Below the pieces are notes generated by a model, which did no database searches, was not told where the DNA came from, and saw only the letters and a program-made list of their open reading frames with translations. A stretch of 64,000 bases of DNA from NCBI RefSeq assembly GCF_002812955.1, contig NZ_PFXK01000004.1, positions 248,001-312,000 of the forward strand, in the 5' to 3' direction. The stretch is from Vibrio sp. HA2012 (GTDB lineage: Bacteria > Pseudomonadota > Gammaproteobacteria > Enterobacterales > Vibrionaceae). Positions 18,732-28,550 of the stretch are shown in pieces; the stretch's first letter is position 1, and every line of letters begins with the position of its first letter. The position numbers and the translations under genes are program-made.

Positions 18732-19198
18732 TGGGGGCCAGTGTGAAACCAGCCGCACGTCGTAATGCACGTCAATTTGCTCTGCAAGCAATTTATTCAT
18801 GGCAAATTACTAAAGAAAATGTTGCTACTATCGAACAGCAGTTTTTGTCTGGTGGTAAGTATGATGAAGAAGAGCATCATGCGACAGAACCTTCTCTTGC
18901 TGCACCAGAAACCGATGTAGATTATTTTCGTGACCTGCTGAGCGGTGTCGTATTAAGCCACACTGATCTGGACAGCAAGCTGCGTCCTTATCTGTCCCGT
19001 CCGATGCAGGATCTGGATATGATGGAGCTGGCACTGCTGCGTATGGCGATGTATGAAATGACTCGCCGTGACGATGTGCCTTATAAGGTTGTTATTAACG
19101 AAGCTATCGAGCTGGCTAAAGTTTTTGCCGCCGAAGACAGCCATAAATTCGTTAACGGTGTGCTGGATAAAGCCGCACCCCATGTGCGTAAAAAATAA
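18731..19198 (+). CDS. nusB: Transcription antitermination factor NusB
   Basis: A 155-aa RNA-binding factor that, with NusE (S10), binds boxA to prevent Rho-dependent termination in rRNA operons. It starts [20 protein letters not shown], and the C-terminus [20 protein letters not shown] is typical. It is longer than E. coli NusB (139 aa) because of an acidic insertion near residues 38-58, as in other vibrios. It overlaps ribH by one base and is followed by a terminator. Confidence 0.97.
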   Translation: MGASVKPAARRNARQFALQAIYSWQITKENVATIEQQFLSGGKYDEEEHHATEPSLAAPETDVDYFRDLLSGVVLSHTDLDSKLRPYLSRPMQDLDMMELALLRMAMYEMTRRDDVPYKVVINEAIELAKVFAAEDSHKFVNGVLDKAAPHVRKK

Positions 19199-19213
19199 TT
19201 GAATTACGAGTAG

Positions 19214-19242
19214 AAAAGGTCGGCATTTGCTGACCTTTTTTG
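19214..19242 (+). terminator. Terminator after nusB
   Basis: AAAAGGTC and GACCTTTTTT form the stem around GGCATTTGCT, with a T-run. It lies 66 bp before thiL, so thiL-pgpA may have their own promoter or depend on readthrough. Confidence 0.8.
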
Positions 19243-19307
19243 TTTCATCATATCCATTCAGATAGGCAGAAACTTTATCAGAATGGCATAGCAAGAAAAG
19301 AATCCAT

Positions 19308-20300
19308 ATGTCCGGTGAATTTAACCTGATCGAAAAATACCTTTCCAACCGTCAGCAGCAGCGTAAAGATGTTGATCTGGCTCAGGGCGATGACTGTGCG
19401 CTGGTACGCTGTCCGGATAATGTACGCATCGCTGTCAGCACTGATACATTGGTGGCTGGCACCCATTTTCTGCCGGATACAAAGCCGGAATGGGTGGCGC
19501 ATAAGGCTCTGGTCTCTAATCTGAGTGATCTGGCTGCAATGGGGGCGACACCTGCCTGGGTTTCTATGGCTTTGACTATGCCGGAAGCGGATGAAGCATG
19601 GCTGAAATCGTTTACCGATGCATTCTTTGCTCTGGCCGATTATTACAGCGTTCAACTGATTGGCGGAGATACTACCAAGGGGCCTCTGAGTATTACTCTG
19701 ACGGTACAGGGATTTGTGCCGCAGGATAGGGCGTTGTGCCGGGATGGGGCTAAAATTGGTGACTGGATTTATGTCACGGGTAATCTGGGGGAGAGTAAAG
19801 CCGGGTTAGCGGTGATACTGGATCCGGTATGCCGGGATAAACCGTTTGCCGATAAATTGGAAGAGCGTCACTATCATACAACGCCCCGGATCCTGGCGGG
19901 TCAGGCGCTGCTGAACCTGGCTTCTGCCTGTGTGGACATCTCAGATGGTCTGTTGGCTGATCTGCAGCATATCCTCAAGCGTTCTGCTGTAGGAGCTTGT
20001 GTGGATATTGATGCACTGCCACTTTCTGAACCCTTGATTGCCTTTTGCGGCAGCACGGAAAAAGCACAACAACTGGCACTGACCAGCGGGGAGGAGTACG
20101 AGCTTTGCTTTACGATTCCGGAAGCATTCCGTGGTATGCTGGAAAGTACGTTGGCACACACCGGAACACCGCTTACCTGTATCGGACAGATCCGTGCCGA
20201 AGGAACGTTTGAACTGCTGAAAGACGGCAATAGACTGAGTGAAGAGCAGCAGGCAAAATGGCAGCTACACGGGTATGATCACTTTGAGGGACAGGCATGA
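19308..20300 (+). CDS. thiL: Thiamine-monophosphate kinase
   Basis: A 330-aa ATP-dependent kinase that makes the active cofactor thiamine diphosphate. The AIRS/PurM-like fold shows GDDCAL near residue 28, LVSNLSDLAAMGATP, IGGDTTKGPLSIT and ISDGLLADLQHI, which are metal- and nucleotide-binding motifs of the family. The pgpA ATG overlaps its stop codon by 4 bases (ATGA), so the two genes are coupled. Length matches E. coli ThiL (325 aa). Confidence 0.96.
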   Translation: MSGEFNLIEKYLSNRQQQRKDVDLAQGDDCALVRCPDNVRIAVSTDTLVAGTHFLPDTKPEWVAHKALVSNLSDLAAMGATPAWVSMALTMPEADEAWLKSFTDAFFALADYYSVQLIGGDTTKGPLSITLTVQGFVPQDRALCRDGAKIGDWIYVTGNLGESKAGLAVILDPVCRDKPFADKLEERHYHTTPRILAGQALLNLASACVDISDGLLADLQHILKRSAVGACVDIDALPLSEPLIAFCGSTEKAQQLALTSGEEYELCFTIPEAFRGMLESTLAHTGTPLTCIGQIRAEGTFELLKDGNRLSEEQQAKWQLHGYDHFEGQA

Positions 20301-20791
20301 GTAATCCGCTGGAAAAACTTTCAATGTCTAATGGCTGGCACCTGCTGGCGACCGGTTTCGGCAGTGGTTTGTCGCCATTTGCTCCGGGAACATTCGGCAC
20401 ACTGGCAGCCATTCCGTGTTACCTTTTACTGGTACAGTTACCTCTGCCGGCTTATATCGCAGCGGTGGTCTTTACCTGTATCATCGGGGTGAAAATCTGT
20501 CAGAAAGCCTCTGATGCAATGGGCGTGCATGACCATGGCTCGATTGTCTGGGATGAGTTTGCCGGGCTTTGGATCACTATGCTGGTGATACCGGCTCTGG
20601 ATTTGAATCCTTATAACTGGACATGGATCATAGCCGGCTTTGTACTATTCCGCCTGTTCGATATTCTAAAACCCTGGCCTATCGGCTGGGTAGATAAACG
20701 CGTTCACGGCGGTCTGGGCATTATGGCCGATGATATACTCGCCGGGATCATGGCCGCCGCTGTACTATGGGGAATAGTAAGCTTTATTTAA
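20297..20791 (+). CDS. pgpA: Phosphatidylglycerophosphatase A
   Basis: A 164-aa inner-membrane phosphatase that dephosphorylates phosphatidylglycerophosphate to phosphatidylglycerol. It shows LSPFAPGTFGTLAAIP, the acidic motif DHGSIVWDEFAGLWI and RLFDILKPWPIGWVD, together with three or four hydrophobic segments. Translation is coupled to thiL by a 4-base overlap. The final gene of the rib/nusB/thi run. Confidence 0.95.
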   Translation: MSNPLEKLSMSNGWHLLATGFGSGLSPFAPGTFGTLAAIPCYLLLVQLPLPAYIAAVVFTCIIGVKICQKASDAMGVHDHGSIVWDEFAGLWITMLVIPALDLNPYNWTWIIAGFVLFRLFDILKPWPIGWVDKRVHGGLGIMADDILAGIMAAAVLWGIVSFI

Positions 20792-20838
20792 GCTCCCAGT
20801 AAGTAAGCCCCAGTAAGCTAATCTAATTTACAGCGATT

Positions 20839-20863
20839 AATTCCCACGCAACGCGTGGGAATT
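20839..20863. repeat. Dispersed intergenic palindrome, copy 1
   Basis: AATTCCCACGC-AAC-GCGTGGGAATT is a perfect 11-bp inverted repeat. The same core recurs at 21783, 28495, 30974 and 60922. It lies between the convergent pgpA and peroxiredoxin genes, with no T-run typical of a terminator. Confidence 0.75.
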
Positions 20864-20895
20864 TCAACCCAAGGATAAGGGATAAAAGCGAGCAA

Positions 20896-21597
20896 TTAAC
20901 TCATGATTTCATCGATGGTAATGTAATCACCGACATGACCAGCCATTTTCTCAGCATCCGTATTAACAGGTAATGTTTTCTTACCCGGACGCCAGCCAGC
21001 AGGGCACACTTCTCCGGTTTTGGTTGCGTATTGCCATGCTTCAACCTGACGCAGGAACTCATTCACATTTCGGCCTACGGAGTCTGCCTGTACTTCCTGA
21101 GCCACACAGATCCCATCTGGATTAAACAGGAAACGACCACGCAATGCGACGCCTTCTTCTTCAATTAACACACCAAACATACGGCTAACTTCCTGATTGG
21201 AGTCAGCACCGATAGTCAACTTTAATCCTTTTAATAACGGTTCAGTTTCAACAAAGCGTTTATGTGAGAATTTTGAATCGACAGAGACAGCCAGAATTTC
21301 AGTATTCAGAGCCTGAAATTCATCATATTTGGCGTTCATAGCGGCTATTTCTGTTGGACAAACGAAAGTAAAATCAGCCGGATAGAAACAAACTACGGCC
21401 CATTTACCTTTGTAATCGGAACTTGATACGGTTGTAAAGTGGCCGGTTTTTGCGTCGAACGCATCCATTGTGAATTCTGGCATTTCGCGGCGAACCATTG
21501 TTGAACTCATGCTAACCTTCTCCGTTGTTGGTTCATTAGATGTTGTTGATTCTGGTTTTTTACTTTTAATGGGCGTTAAGCCCGTGTCACAACTCAT
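20896..21597 (-). CDS. 2-Cys peroxiredoxin (AhpC/TSA family)
   Basis: A thiol peroxidase that reduces hydrogen peroxide and organic peroxides. The peroxidatic Cys lies in PADFTFVCPTE and the resolving Cys in TGEVCPAGW, so it is a typical 2-Cys form. Two starts are credible. The long form (233 aa, ATG 21597) has AAGGAG 9 nt upstream. A shorter form at ATG 21510 (MSSTMVRREMPEFT, 204 aa) has GGAGAAGG 7 nt upstream and begins nearer the usual peroxiredoxin N-terminus. The extra 29 residues are a Ser/Thr/Lys-rich tail with one Cys. It lies alone between two identical palindromes. A reductase partner is not in the window. Confidence 0.9.
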   Translation of the reverse strand: MSCDTGLTPIKSKKPESTTSNEPTTEKVSMSSTMVRREMPEFTMDAFDAKTGHFTTVSSSDYKGKWAVVCFYPADFTFVCPTEIAAMNAKYDEFQALNTEILAVSVDSKFSHKRFVETEPLLKGLKLTIGADSNQEVSRMFGVLIEEEGVALRGRFLFNPDGICVAQEVQADSVGRNVNEFLRQVEAWQYATKTGEVCPAGWRPGKKTLPVNTDAEKMAGHVGDYITIDEIMS

Positions 21598-21782
21598 ATA
21601 TTTATACTCCTTTATACCGTGCTCTTTATAAGCATATGCTAATAAAAAGTAGACCTAATCGTGGATAAATACAAATATTTTTCAGTAAATTTGTGATGTT
21701 TCAGGCGAGCTTGAAATCTCCAGAATATATCCGGAGCTATAGAGTATTTTTCTGTTTTTTCAGGTGATTTAAATTAAAGATA

Positions 21783-21807
21783 TTTTCCCACGCAACGCGT
21801 GGGAAAA
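21783..21807. repeat. Dispersed intergenic palindrome, copy 2
   Basis: TTTTCCCACGC-AAC-GCGTGGGAAAA repeats the core of copy 1 exactly, including its AAC loop. It lies between dxs and the peroxiredoxin gene, so the two identical cores flank the peroxiredoxin. The A/T flanks allow it to act as a terminator for dxs on the minus strand. Confidence 0.75.
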
Positions 21808-21824
21808 GGGAAGGATGTGTGTAT

Positions 21825-23705
21825 TTATTTTAAATAGTTCCGGATGGCATTTTCTATACCTGCGGCATCCAGTCCGAGTACAGACTGAATTTCTGCCTGC
21901 GAACCCTGAGGAATAAAACTGTCCGGAAGCCCCAGAGTCAGTACCGGTTTTATCTGTTTGCCCCGCATCATAAATTCGAGAACGCCGCTGCCTGCACCGC
22001 CGGCTACCACGTTTTCTTCCAGCGTTACCAATACATCATGACTTTCAGCCAGCTCCCGGATAAGTGTTTCATCCAGCGGTTTTACAAAACGCATATCCGC
22101 AACGGTGGCATCCAGTTGTTCTGCGGCTTCCAGGGCATTGGCCAGCAGGGTTCCGAAGCTGAGAATGGCCACCCGGGTGTTTCCTGTCGGGGAAACAGAA
22201 TGACGAACGATGCGGCCTTTACCAATCTCCAGAGCGGTCATGGTTTTCTGAACTTCTGCGCCGGTTGCACAGCCTCGCGGGTAGCGTACCGCACTTGGGC
22301 CTGTGTGCTTATGGCCTGTGTACAGCATCTGACGGCATTCATTCTCATCGCTCGGTGCCATAATCAGCATATTCGGGATACAGCGCATAAAGCTGAGGTC
22401 GAAAGCGCCCTGATGGGTCTGGCCGTCGGCACCGACAATACCGGCTCGGTCGATGGCAAACATCACCGGCAGATCCATAATGGCGACATCATGGATCAGT
22501 TGATCATAGCCCCGTTGCAGGAATGTCGAGTAGATAGCAACAATCGGATGATGGCCGCCAATAGCCATCCCTGTTGCCAGGGTGACGGCATGTTGTTCTG
22601 CAATGGCAACATCAAAATACTGATCCGGATATTCTCTGGAAAAGCGTACCATGCCGGAGCCTTCTCGCATGGCCGGGGTAATCGCCATTAATTTGGGATC
22701 ATCGGCGGCCATATCACAGAGAAAATCGCCGAATACCTGAGAAAAACTCGGTTTACTGCCGGTACTTTTCGGCAGACAATTGTGTTTGGGATCGAATCTG
22801 GGGACGCCGTGATAGCCGATTGGATCTTTTTCTGCCGGTTCGTAACCTTTCCCTTTTTTGGTCATAATGTGCAGGAACTGCGGACCTTTCAGGTTACGCA
22901 TGTTCTTCAGTGTTTTCACCAGTTCGTTTACATCGTGTCCGTCTACCGGACCGATATAGTTAAAGCCGAATTCTTCGAACAGAGTGCCGGGTACGACCAT
23001 CCCTTTCAGGTGTTCTTCGGTGCGGCGTACCAGTTCTTTGATTGGCGGTACACCGGACAGCACTTTTTTACCACCTTCACGGATAGAGGTATACAGGCTG
23101 CCGGACAGGATCTGTGCCAGATGATTATTCAGTGCGCCGACGTTTTCAGAGATCGACATCTCGTTATCGTTCAGGATCACCAGCATATCCGGGTGGATAT
23201 CACCTGCATGGTTCATGGCTTCGAAGGCCATGCCGGCGGTAATGGCTCCATCGCCGATCACACTGACGACTTTTCGATCCAACCCCTCTTTTTCGGCAGA
23301 AATCGCCATACCCAGAGCGGCACTGATCGATGTGGATGAATGGCCGACAGAGAGTACATCGTATTCACTCTCTTCCCGCCAGGGGAATGGGTGCAGGCCG
23401 TCTTTCTGACGGATAGTCGGCAGTTGATCCCGGCGTCCGGTAAGGATTTTATGCGGATAGGCCTGATGACCGACATCCCAGATCAACTTATCAAATGGTG
23501 TGTTATACACATAATGAAGCGCAACGGTCAGCTCAACGACGCCTAAACCGGAGGCAAGGTGCCCGCTGGACTGACTGACGGAATTCAGCAGGTAGGTTCG
23601 CAGCTCGCTGCACAAGCCCGGCAGTGCCTCTTTGGGCAGGGTACGTAATTCATCCGGAGTATCAGCAAGAGCCAGTGTCGGATATTTGGAAATATCAAGA
23701 GTCAT
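21825..23705 (-). CDS. dxs: 1-deoxy-D-xylulose-5-phosphate synthase
   Basis: A 626-aa thiamine-diphosphate enzyme joining pyruvate and glyceraldehyde-3-phosphate in the first step of the MEP isoprenoid pathway; DXP also feeds thiamine and pyridoxal synthesis. The TPP motif [18 protein letters not shown] lies near residues 150-167, with the transketolase pyrimidine domain ([15 protein letters not shown]) and C-terminal domain ([20 protein letters not shown]). It follows ispA by about 20 bp on the same strand: xseB-ispA-dxs is the standard operon. Confidence 0.98.
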   Translation of the reverse strand: MTLDISKYPTLALADTPDELRTLPKEALPGLCSELRTYLLNSVSQSSGHLASGLGVVELTVALHYVYNTPFDKLIWDVGHQAYPHKILTGRRDQLPTIRQKDGLHPFPWREESEYDVLSVGHSSTSISAALGMAISAEKEGLDRKVVSVIGDGAITAGMAFEAMNHAGDIHPDMLVILNDNEMSISENVGALNNHLAQILSGSLYTSIREGGKKVLSGVPPIKELVRRTEEHLKGMVVPGTLFEEFGFNYIGPVDGHDVNELVKTLKNMRNLKGPQFLHIMTKKGKGYEPAEKDPIGYHGVPRFDPKHNCLPKSTGSKPSFSQVFGDFLCDMAADDPKLMAITPAMREGSGMVRFSREYPDQYFDVAIAEQHAVTLATGMAIGGHHPIVAIYSTFLQRGYDQLIHDVAIMDLPVMFAIDRAGIVGADGQTHQGAFDLSFMRCIPNMLIMAPSDENECRQMLYTGHKHTGPSAVRYPRGCATGAEVQKTMTALEIGKGRIVRHSVSPTGNTRVAILSFGTLLANALEAAEQLDATVADMRFVKPLDETLIRELAESHDVLVTLEENVVAGGAGSGVLEFMMRGKQIKPVLTLGLPDSFIPQGSQAEIQSVLGLDAAGIENAIRNYLK

Positions 23706-23726
23706 AGATTGCGCTTTCTTATAGTG

Positions 23727-24611
23727 TTAATTCTTGCGCTCGACGACATATCGGGCGAACTCTTCAAGTAAATGTGTATTGTAAGGGATCGAATCCAAAG
23801 CATGAAGTGCCTCAAGTAAAAGAGTATGCGCTTTTTGCTTTGCACCTTCCAGACCGAGCAGGGCCGGATAGGTTGATTTATGCTGAGCTTCATCAGAGCC
23901 CTGCGGTTTTCCCAGTGTTTTTGTATCACTGACGATATCCAGAATGTCATCCTGAACCTGAAATGCCAGTCCCACGGCATCGGCATAGCGCTCCAGTTGC
24001 GGAAGAATCTCCAGTCCTTTTTCTCCGGCAGCCAGTGCTCCCAGACGAATGGCACATTTTATCAGTGCTCCGGTTTTATTCCGGTGGATATGTTCCAGAC
24101 CGGCCAGAGAAACCGTACGGTTTTCTGCGTCCAGATCCAGAGCCTGCCCCAGACACATCCCCTGCGCACCGGATGCTTTTGCGAGCATTTGGATCATGGT
24201 AACCCGTTTACTCTCAGCCTTTGCGGATAATGAACCTTCCGCCAGAATGGTAAAGGCCAGTGTTTGCAGTGCGTCACCGGTCAGGATGGCGGTGGCTTCG
24301 TCAAACTGCACGTGGCAGGTCGGCTGACCGCGGCGCAGTGCATCATCGTCCATGGCCGGCAAGTCGTCATGGATCAGCGAGTAGGCATGAATACATTCAA
24401 TTGCAGCTGCTGGTGTATCCAGCTCTTCTAAGGCGCAGCCGAGCATCTCACCGGTAATGTACACCAGATAGGGACGTACCCGTTTCCCGCCCAGCAACAG
24501 ACCATAGCGCATGGCCTGAATCAACGGCTGTTCCTGCGGTGAGAAGGTATCCAGCCAGTGACTGAGTCGGGTATTATTACGCTCCTGATAAAAGGCTAGG
24601 GTGGCTACCAT
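23727..24611 (-). CDS. ispA: Farnesyl diphosphate synthase
   Basis: A 294-aa prenyltransferase that makes C15 farnesyl diphosphate from IPP and DMAPP. Two aspartate-rich motifs are visible: DDLPAMDDD at residues 82-90 and DDILD near 220; GGKRVRP (41-47) binds the diphosphate. Start ATG 24611 is used; the codon before it is TTG. The start is 6 nt downstream of the xseB stop. Its product feeds UppS, encoded at 51.3 kb. Confidence 0.97.
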   Translation of the reverse strand: MVATLAFYQERNNTRLSHWLDTFSPQEQPLIQAMRYGLLLGGKRVRPYLVYITGEMLGCALEELDTPAAAIECIHAYSLIHDDLPAMDDDALRRGQPTCHVQFDEATAILTGDALQTLAFTILAEGSLSAKAESKRVTMIQMLAKASGAQGMCLGQALDLDAENRTVSLAGLEHIHRNKTGALIKCAIRLGALAAGEKGLEILPQLERYADAVGLAFQVQDDILDIVSDTKTLGKPQGSDEAQHKSTYPALLGLEGAKQKAHTLLLEALHALDSIPYNTHLLEEFARYVVERKN

Positions 24612-24617
24612 CAACTA

Positions 24618-24869
24618 CTACTCTTCATCGGTCAGTTCGTTTTTGAATTCAGTCAGTTCTGCATTATCGTCTTCTGCCAGCAGAATGGAAACACGCTGTT
24701 CTGCCTCTGTGAGTTTAGACTGACCTGCTCTGGCTAAACCGATACCCCGCTCAAACTTTTTCAGTGCGTCCTCCAGTGCAAGATCACCATTTTCCAGCTG
24801 ATTGACCAGCGTATCCAGTTCTTGCAGTGTATCTTCAAAAGACATGTTTTCAGGTTTTTTACCGGCCAT
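24618..24869 (-). CDS. xseB: Exodeoxyribonuclease VII small subunit
   Basis: An 83-aa helical protein that pairs with XseA to form ExoVII, a single-strand DNA exonuclease. The conserved pattern SFEDTLQELDTLVNQLENGDLALEDALKKFERGIGL is present. It has an acidic C-terminal tail. It heads the xseB-ispA-dxs operon, as in E. coli. xseA is not in the window. Confidence 0.95.
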   Translation of the reverse strand: MAGKKPENMSFEDTLQELDTLVNQLENGDLALEDALKKFERGIGLARAGQSKLTEAEQRVSILLAEDDNAELTEFKNELTDEE

Positions 24870-25089
24870 GATTATTTTGCTCTCGATGGGTATATCAGGA
24901 AAGTGCTGGCAAGTTACCTCAGGCGGGTGGAATGGTCAAATTTGATAGAGGAAAAATCACGGGGATGGGTACATATCCCTTCCCCCGAAGTGGCTTGGCA
25001 ATTCGGGTATCAGGGCTTATGCTGTGGGAGGATGCGGTAAAATGTGAAGGGATGCCGCAAATATCCGGTCAAATAACCATAAAATAAGC

Positions 25090-25116
25090 TAAAAAATCTA
25101 AGGTTATGGCCGATAG
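25090..25116 (+). promoter_or_regulatory. Sigma-28 (FliA) promoter of pomAB
   Basis: TAAA (25090-25093), a 15-bp spacer and GCCGATAG (25109-25116) match the flagellar sigma-28 consensus TAAA-N15-GCCGATAA in all but the last base. It lies about 48 bp before the pomA start, in the 295-bp gap after xseB. This places the stator genes in the late flagellar class. Confidence 0.85.
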
Positions 25117-25164
25117 ATGGAGTATTCCTACTGATTGCAGTAAATCAGCACAAGAGGTGAGAAA

Positions 25165-25929
25165 GTGGATTTAGCGACATTAATAGGGTTAATTGGTGGT
25201 TTCGCATTTGTCATCATGGCGATGATACTCGGCGGCAGTCTGGGTATGTTCATGGATACGGTATCAGTACTGATCGTTGTTGGTGGTTCTGCCTGTGTGG
25301 TCATGATGAAATTTACGCTGGGTCAGTTTTTCGGTGCCTTTAAGATAGCCGGTAAGGCTTTTATGTATAAAACGGATGATCCGGAAGAGCTGATTGCCAA
25401 GATTGTAGAGATGGCTGATGCTGCCCGTAAAGGTGGTTTTCTTGCTCTGGAAGAGATGGAGATTTCCAGTAGTTTTATGCAGAAGGGAATCGATTTGCTG
25501 GTGGACGGTCACGATGCTGAAGTGGTTCGTGCCGCTCTGCAAAAAGATATTGCGTTAACCGATGAGCGTCACAGTCAGGGCAGTGAGGCATTTCGGGCTT
25601 TTGCGGATGTGGCTCCGGCGATGGGCATGATAGGTACGCTGGTTGGTCTGGTTGCGATGTTATCTAACATGGATGACCCTAAATCTATCGGACCGGCGAT
25701 GGCGGTAGCGCTGTTAACAACTCTGTACGGTGCGGTGCTGGCAAACATGCTGTTTTTTCCGATAGCCGATAAGTTGTCGCTGCGTAAGGATCAGGAAAAA
25801 CTGAACCGGCGTCTGATCATGGATGGTGTTCTGGCTATTCAGGACGGTCAGAACCCTCGGGTTATTGACGGTTATCTGAAAAATTACCTGAATGAGAAGA
25901 AACGTGCTCTTGATGTCGATAAAGAGTAA
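25165..25929 (+). CDS. pomA: Flagellar motor stator protein PomA (Na+ driven)
   Basis: A 254-aa inner-membrane protein, one part of the sodium-driven stator complex that turns the polar flagellum. Four membrane segments are visible. The cytoplasmic loop has the charged residues Arg88, Lys89, Glu96, Glu97 and Glu99 (ARKGGFLALEEME) that contact FliG in Vibrio PomA. The C-terminal half contains VAPAMGMIGTLVGLVAMLSNMDDP, the segment lining the ion path. The start is GTG or ATG-like at 25165 with an AGGTGAGAAA site upstream. pomB follows 15 bp later. Confidence 0.97.
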   Translation: MDLATLIGLIGGFAFVIMAMILGGSLGMFMDTVSVLIVVGGSACVVMMKFTLGQFFGAFKIAGKAFMYKTDDPEELIAKIVEMADAARKGGFLALEEMEISSSFMQKGIDLLVDGHDAEVVRAALQKDIALTDERHSQGSEAFRAFADVAPAMGMIGTLVGLVAMLSNMDDPKSIGPAMAVALLTTLYGAVLANMLFFPIADKLSLRKDQEKLNRRLIMDGVLAIQDGQNPRVIDGYLKNYLNEKKRALDVDKE

Positions 25930-25944
25930 CCAGGAGTTCGGCTG

Positions 25945-26916
25945 ATGGAAGAACAAGATTGCAAATGTCCGCCACCCGGTCTTCCGGCGTGGATGGGGAC
26001 TTTCTCAGATCTGATGTCACTGCTGATGTGCTTTTTTGTACTGCTGCTCTCTTTTTCTGAGATGGATGTACTGAAGTTTAAGCAGATCGCCGGTTCTATG
26101 AAATTCGCTTTCGGGGTACAGAACCAGCTGGAAGTTAAAGACATTCCCAAAGGTACCAGTGTGATTGCACAGGAGTTTCGTCCGGGACGCCCGGAGCCGA
26201 CCCCCATTGAAGTGATCATGCAGCAAACCATCGATATCACTCAGCAGACGCTGGATTTTCACGAAGGGGAATCCTCCAGTGCCGGTGGTAAGCAGCGCGA
26301 TGATGGTAAGCAGGCTGGGGGACGCTCTCCGGAAACCTCTACCACGATGAATAAAGAACAGCAGGCACAGCAGGTTCAGGAGCAGACAGAGCCACAGGAA
26401 CAGCAGCAGTCGGAAGCCATGTCTGAAGAGATGGAAACGCTGGAAGAGAGCCTGAAAAAAGCCCTGGAACGGGAGATTGATCAGGGTGCTATTGAAGTGG
26501 AAAATCTGGGGCAGGAGATCATTATCCGTATTCGTGAGAAGGGCGCATTTCCGGCCGGTTCTGCATTTTTGCAGCCGAAATTCCGCCCTCTGGTTCGGCA
26601 GATAGCCGATCTGGTGAAGGATGTCCCGGGAATTGTGCGTGTCTCTGGGCATACTGATGATCAGATGCTGGATTCGGAACTGTATCGTTCCAACTGGGAT
26701 CTTTCTTCACAGCGGGCTGTGTCCGTGGCACAGGAAATGGAAAAGGTAAAAGGCTTTGACCACCTGAGGCTGCGTGTGCGGGGTATGGCGGATACTGAGC
26801 CGCTGAATCCGAATACAACGCTGGAAGAGCGTTCCCGTAACCGCAGGGTTGAAATTGGTATCCTGCAGGGTAAACCACAGTTTAGTGATGAAGTCAGTGT
26901 CGGTGAGGGGCAGTAA
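25945..26916 (+). CDS. pomB: Flagellar motor stator protein PomB
   Basis: A 323-aa stator partner of PomA, anchored to peptidoglycan. A single membrane helix near residues 20-42 carries the ion-binding Asp22 (TFSDLMSLL), equal to Asp24 of V. alginolyticus PomB and Asp32 of E. coli MotB. The plug/linker region at about 105-160 is rich in Gln and Glu and longer than usual. The C-terminal OmpA/MotB domain shows VSGHTDDQ and RSRNRRVEIGIL. It is about 8 residues longer than known PomB because of the linker. Confidence 0.97.
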   Translation: MEEQDCKCPPPGLPAWMGTFSDLMSLLMCFFVLLLSFSEMDVLKFKQIAGSMKFAFGVQNQLEVKDIPKGTSVIAQEFRPGRPEPTPIEVIMQQTIDITQQTLDFHEGESSSAGGKQRDDGKQAGGRSPETSTTMNKEQQAQQVQEQTEPQEQQQSEAMSEEMETLEESLKKALEREIDQGAIEVENLGQEIIIRIREKGAFPAGSAFLQPKFRPLVRQIADLVKDVPGIVRVSGHTDDQMLDSELYRSNWDLSSQRAVSVAQEMEKVKGFDHLRLRVRGMADTEPLNPNTTLEERSRNRRVEIGILQGKPQFSDEVSVGEGQ

Positions 26917-26982
26917 TGCCTCTCCCTTTCTTTTTTCACCTCTTTCATACCTCTCTGCTTTTCTCTCTCACTGAATATCATG

Positions 26983-26988
26983 TATAAT
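26983..26988 (+). promoter_or_regulatory. Candidate -10 of thiI
   Basis: A perfect TATAAT 38 bp before the thiI ATG, after a pyrimidine-rich stretch. No convincing -35 is visible, so this is a partial promoter call. Confidence 0.4.
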
Positions 26989-27026
26989 TCTGCGCCTTAT
27001 TTTCTACTCAGATCAGCGAAGCCAGC

Positions 27027-28475
27027 ATGAAATTTATCGTTAAACCACATCCGGAAATTTTTGTTAAGAGTGATTCGGTTCGTAAACGCTTTATCCGAAT
27101 TCTGGAATGTAATATCCGTAACATTATCAAAAATAAAACCGAGTCGGTGGCGGTATTCAATCGCCGGGATCATATCGAAGTGACCTCTGAGAGTGACCAG
27201 TACTACCCTGAAGTACTGGCGATCATGACCCGTACTCCGGGGATCCATCATGTGCTGGAAGTACAGCAGTCTGAGTTTAAGGATAAACACGATATCTACG
27301 AGCAGGTACTGGCGCTGAGCGGCAGTAAGATTGAGAATAAAACCTTCGTGGTACGGGTGAAGCGACGCGGTAAGCATGATTTTACCTCCATCGAACTTGA
27401 GCAGTACGTGGGGGGAGGACTGAATCAGGCCGTAGAGAGTGCGAAAGTGAAGCTGCGTAACCCGGAAGTGACGGTCAATCTGGAAGTGTCCGGTGATAAG
27501 CTGAATCAGATCCTGGCCCGGCATAAAGGGCTGGGGGGCTTCCCTCTGGGAACGCAGGAAGATGTATTGAGTCTGATTTCCGGCGGCTTCGATTCCGGTG
27601 TCTCCAGTTATCTGCACATTAAACGCGGTTCTAAAACCCATTACTGTTTCTTTAATCTGGGTGGTCCGGCACATGAAATCGGTGTGAAGCAGGTTGCGCA
27701 TTATCTGTGGGAGCGTTACGGCTCATCGGCTAAGGTGAAGTTTATTGCGGTTGATTTTGAACCTGTAGTCGCTGAGATTCTGGAAAAAGTGGATGATGGC
27801 CAGATGGGGGTCGTTCTGAAGCGCATGTTTATGCGTGCCGGAGGCATGCTGGCTGAGAAATTCGGTATTCAGGCATTGGTGACCGGTGAAGCGCTGGGAC
27901 AGGTTTCCAGCCAGACCCTGACAAACCTGCGTCATATTGATGGTGTAACGGATACTCTGATCCTACGCCCTCTGATCAACTGGGATAAAGAAGATATTAT
28001 CGATCTGTGCCGTGAAATCGGTACGGAAGATTTTGCTAAGACGATGCCGGAATACTGTGGTGTGATCTCCAGAAAACCAACGGTAAAAGCGGTGAAGGCT
28101 AAACTGGAAGCGGAAGAAGCCAAGTTTGATTTTTCTATTCTGGAGCAGGTGGTATATAACGCTCGGGTTATGGATATCCGTGAGATTGGCAAAGAGAGTG
28201 AACAGGAAGCGCCGGAAGTGGAACTGGTGGATGCAGTACACGAGCACGCTATTGTACTGGATATTCGCAGCCCGGATGAGGAAGATGAGCGTCCGCTGGA
28301 CATCGACGGTGTTGAGGTGCTGCACCTGCCTTTCTATAAGCTGGCCACTAAGTTCGGCGATCTGGATCAGTCAAAAACCTATCTGCTGTACTGCTCACGT
28401 GGTGTAATGAGCCGTCTGCAGGCACTGTATTTGAAAGAGCAAGGTTTTAATAACGTTAAAGTATACCGTCCGTAA
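27027..28475 (+). CDS. thiI: tRNA 4-thiouridine synthase / thiamine thiazole sulfur carrier ThiI
   Basis: A 482-aa enzyme that makes 4-thiouridine at position 8 of tRNA and passes sulfur to ThiS for thiazole synthesis. An N-terminal ferredoxin-like plus THUMP region (about 1-165) binds tRNA. The PP-loop ATP motif [11 protein letters not shown] is near residue 188. The C-terminal rhodanese domain holds the persulfide Cys456 in [11 protein letters not shown], the same number as in E. coli. It is divergent in function from pomAB and stands next to the GcvB/gcvA region. Confidence 0.97.
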   Translation: MKFIVKPHPEIFVKSDSVRKRFIRILECNIRNIIKNKTESVAVFNRRDHIEVTSESDQYYPEVLAIMTRTPGIHHVLEVQQSEFKDKHDIYEQVLALSGSKIENKTFVVRVKRRGKHDFTSIELEQYVGGGLNQAVESAKVKLRNPEVTVNLEVSGDKLNQILARHKGLGGFPLGTQEDVLSLISGGFDSGVSSYLHIKRGSKTHYCFFNLGGPAHEIGVKQVAHYLWERYGSSAKVKFIAVDFEPVVAEILEKVDDGQMGVVLKRMFMRAGGMLAEKFGIQALVTGEALGQVSSQTLTNLRHIDGVTDTLILRPLINWDKEDIIDLCREIGTEDFAKTMPEYCGVISRKPTVKAVKAKLEAEEAKFDFSILEQVVYNARVMDIREIGKESEQEAPEVELVDAVHEHAIVLDIRSPDEEDERPLDIDGVEVLHLPFYKLATKFGDLDQSKTYLLYCSRGVMSRLQALYLKEQGFNNVKVYRP

Positions 28476-28494
28476 ATACCCTTTCTCCATTCGT

Positions 28495-28521
28495 CATTCC
28501 CGCGCATTCTGCGTGGGAATG
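28495..28521. repeat. Dispersed intergenic palindrome, copy 3
   Basis: CATTCCCGCGC and GCGTGGGAATG with a 5-nt ATTCT loop. One position pairs as G-T, so base pairing is kept in RNA despite the change. It lies between thiI and the end of GcvB. Confidence 0.7.
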
Positions 28522-28550
28522 CCTACCAGTTTTAACACTAACTTCCGGAT

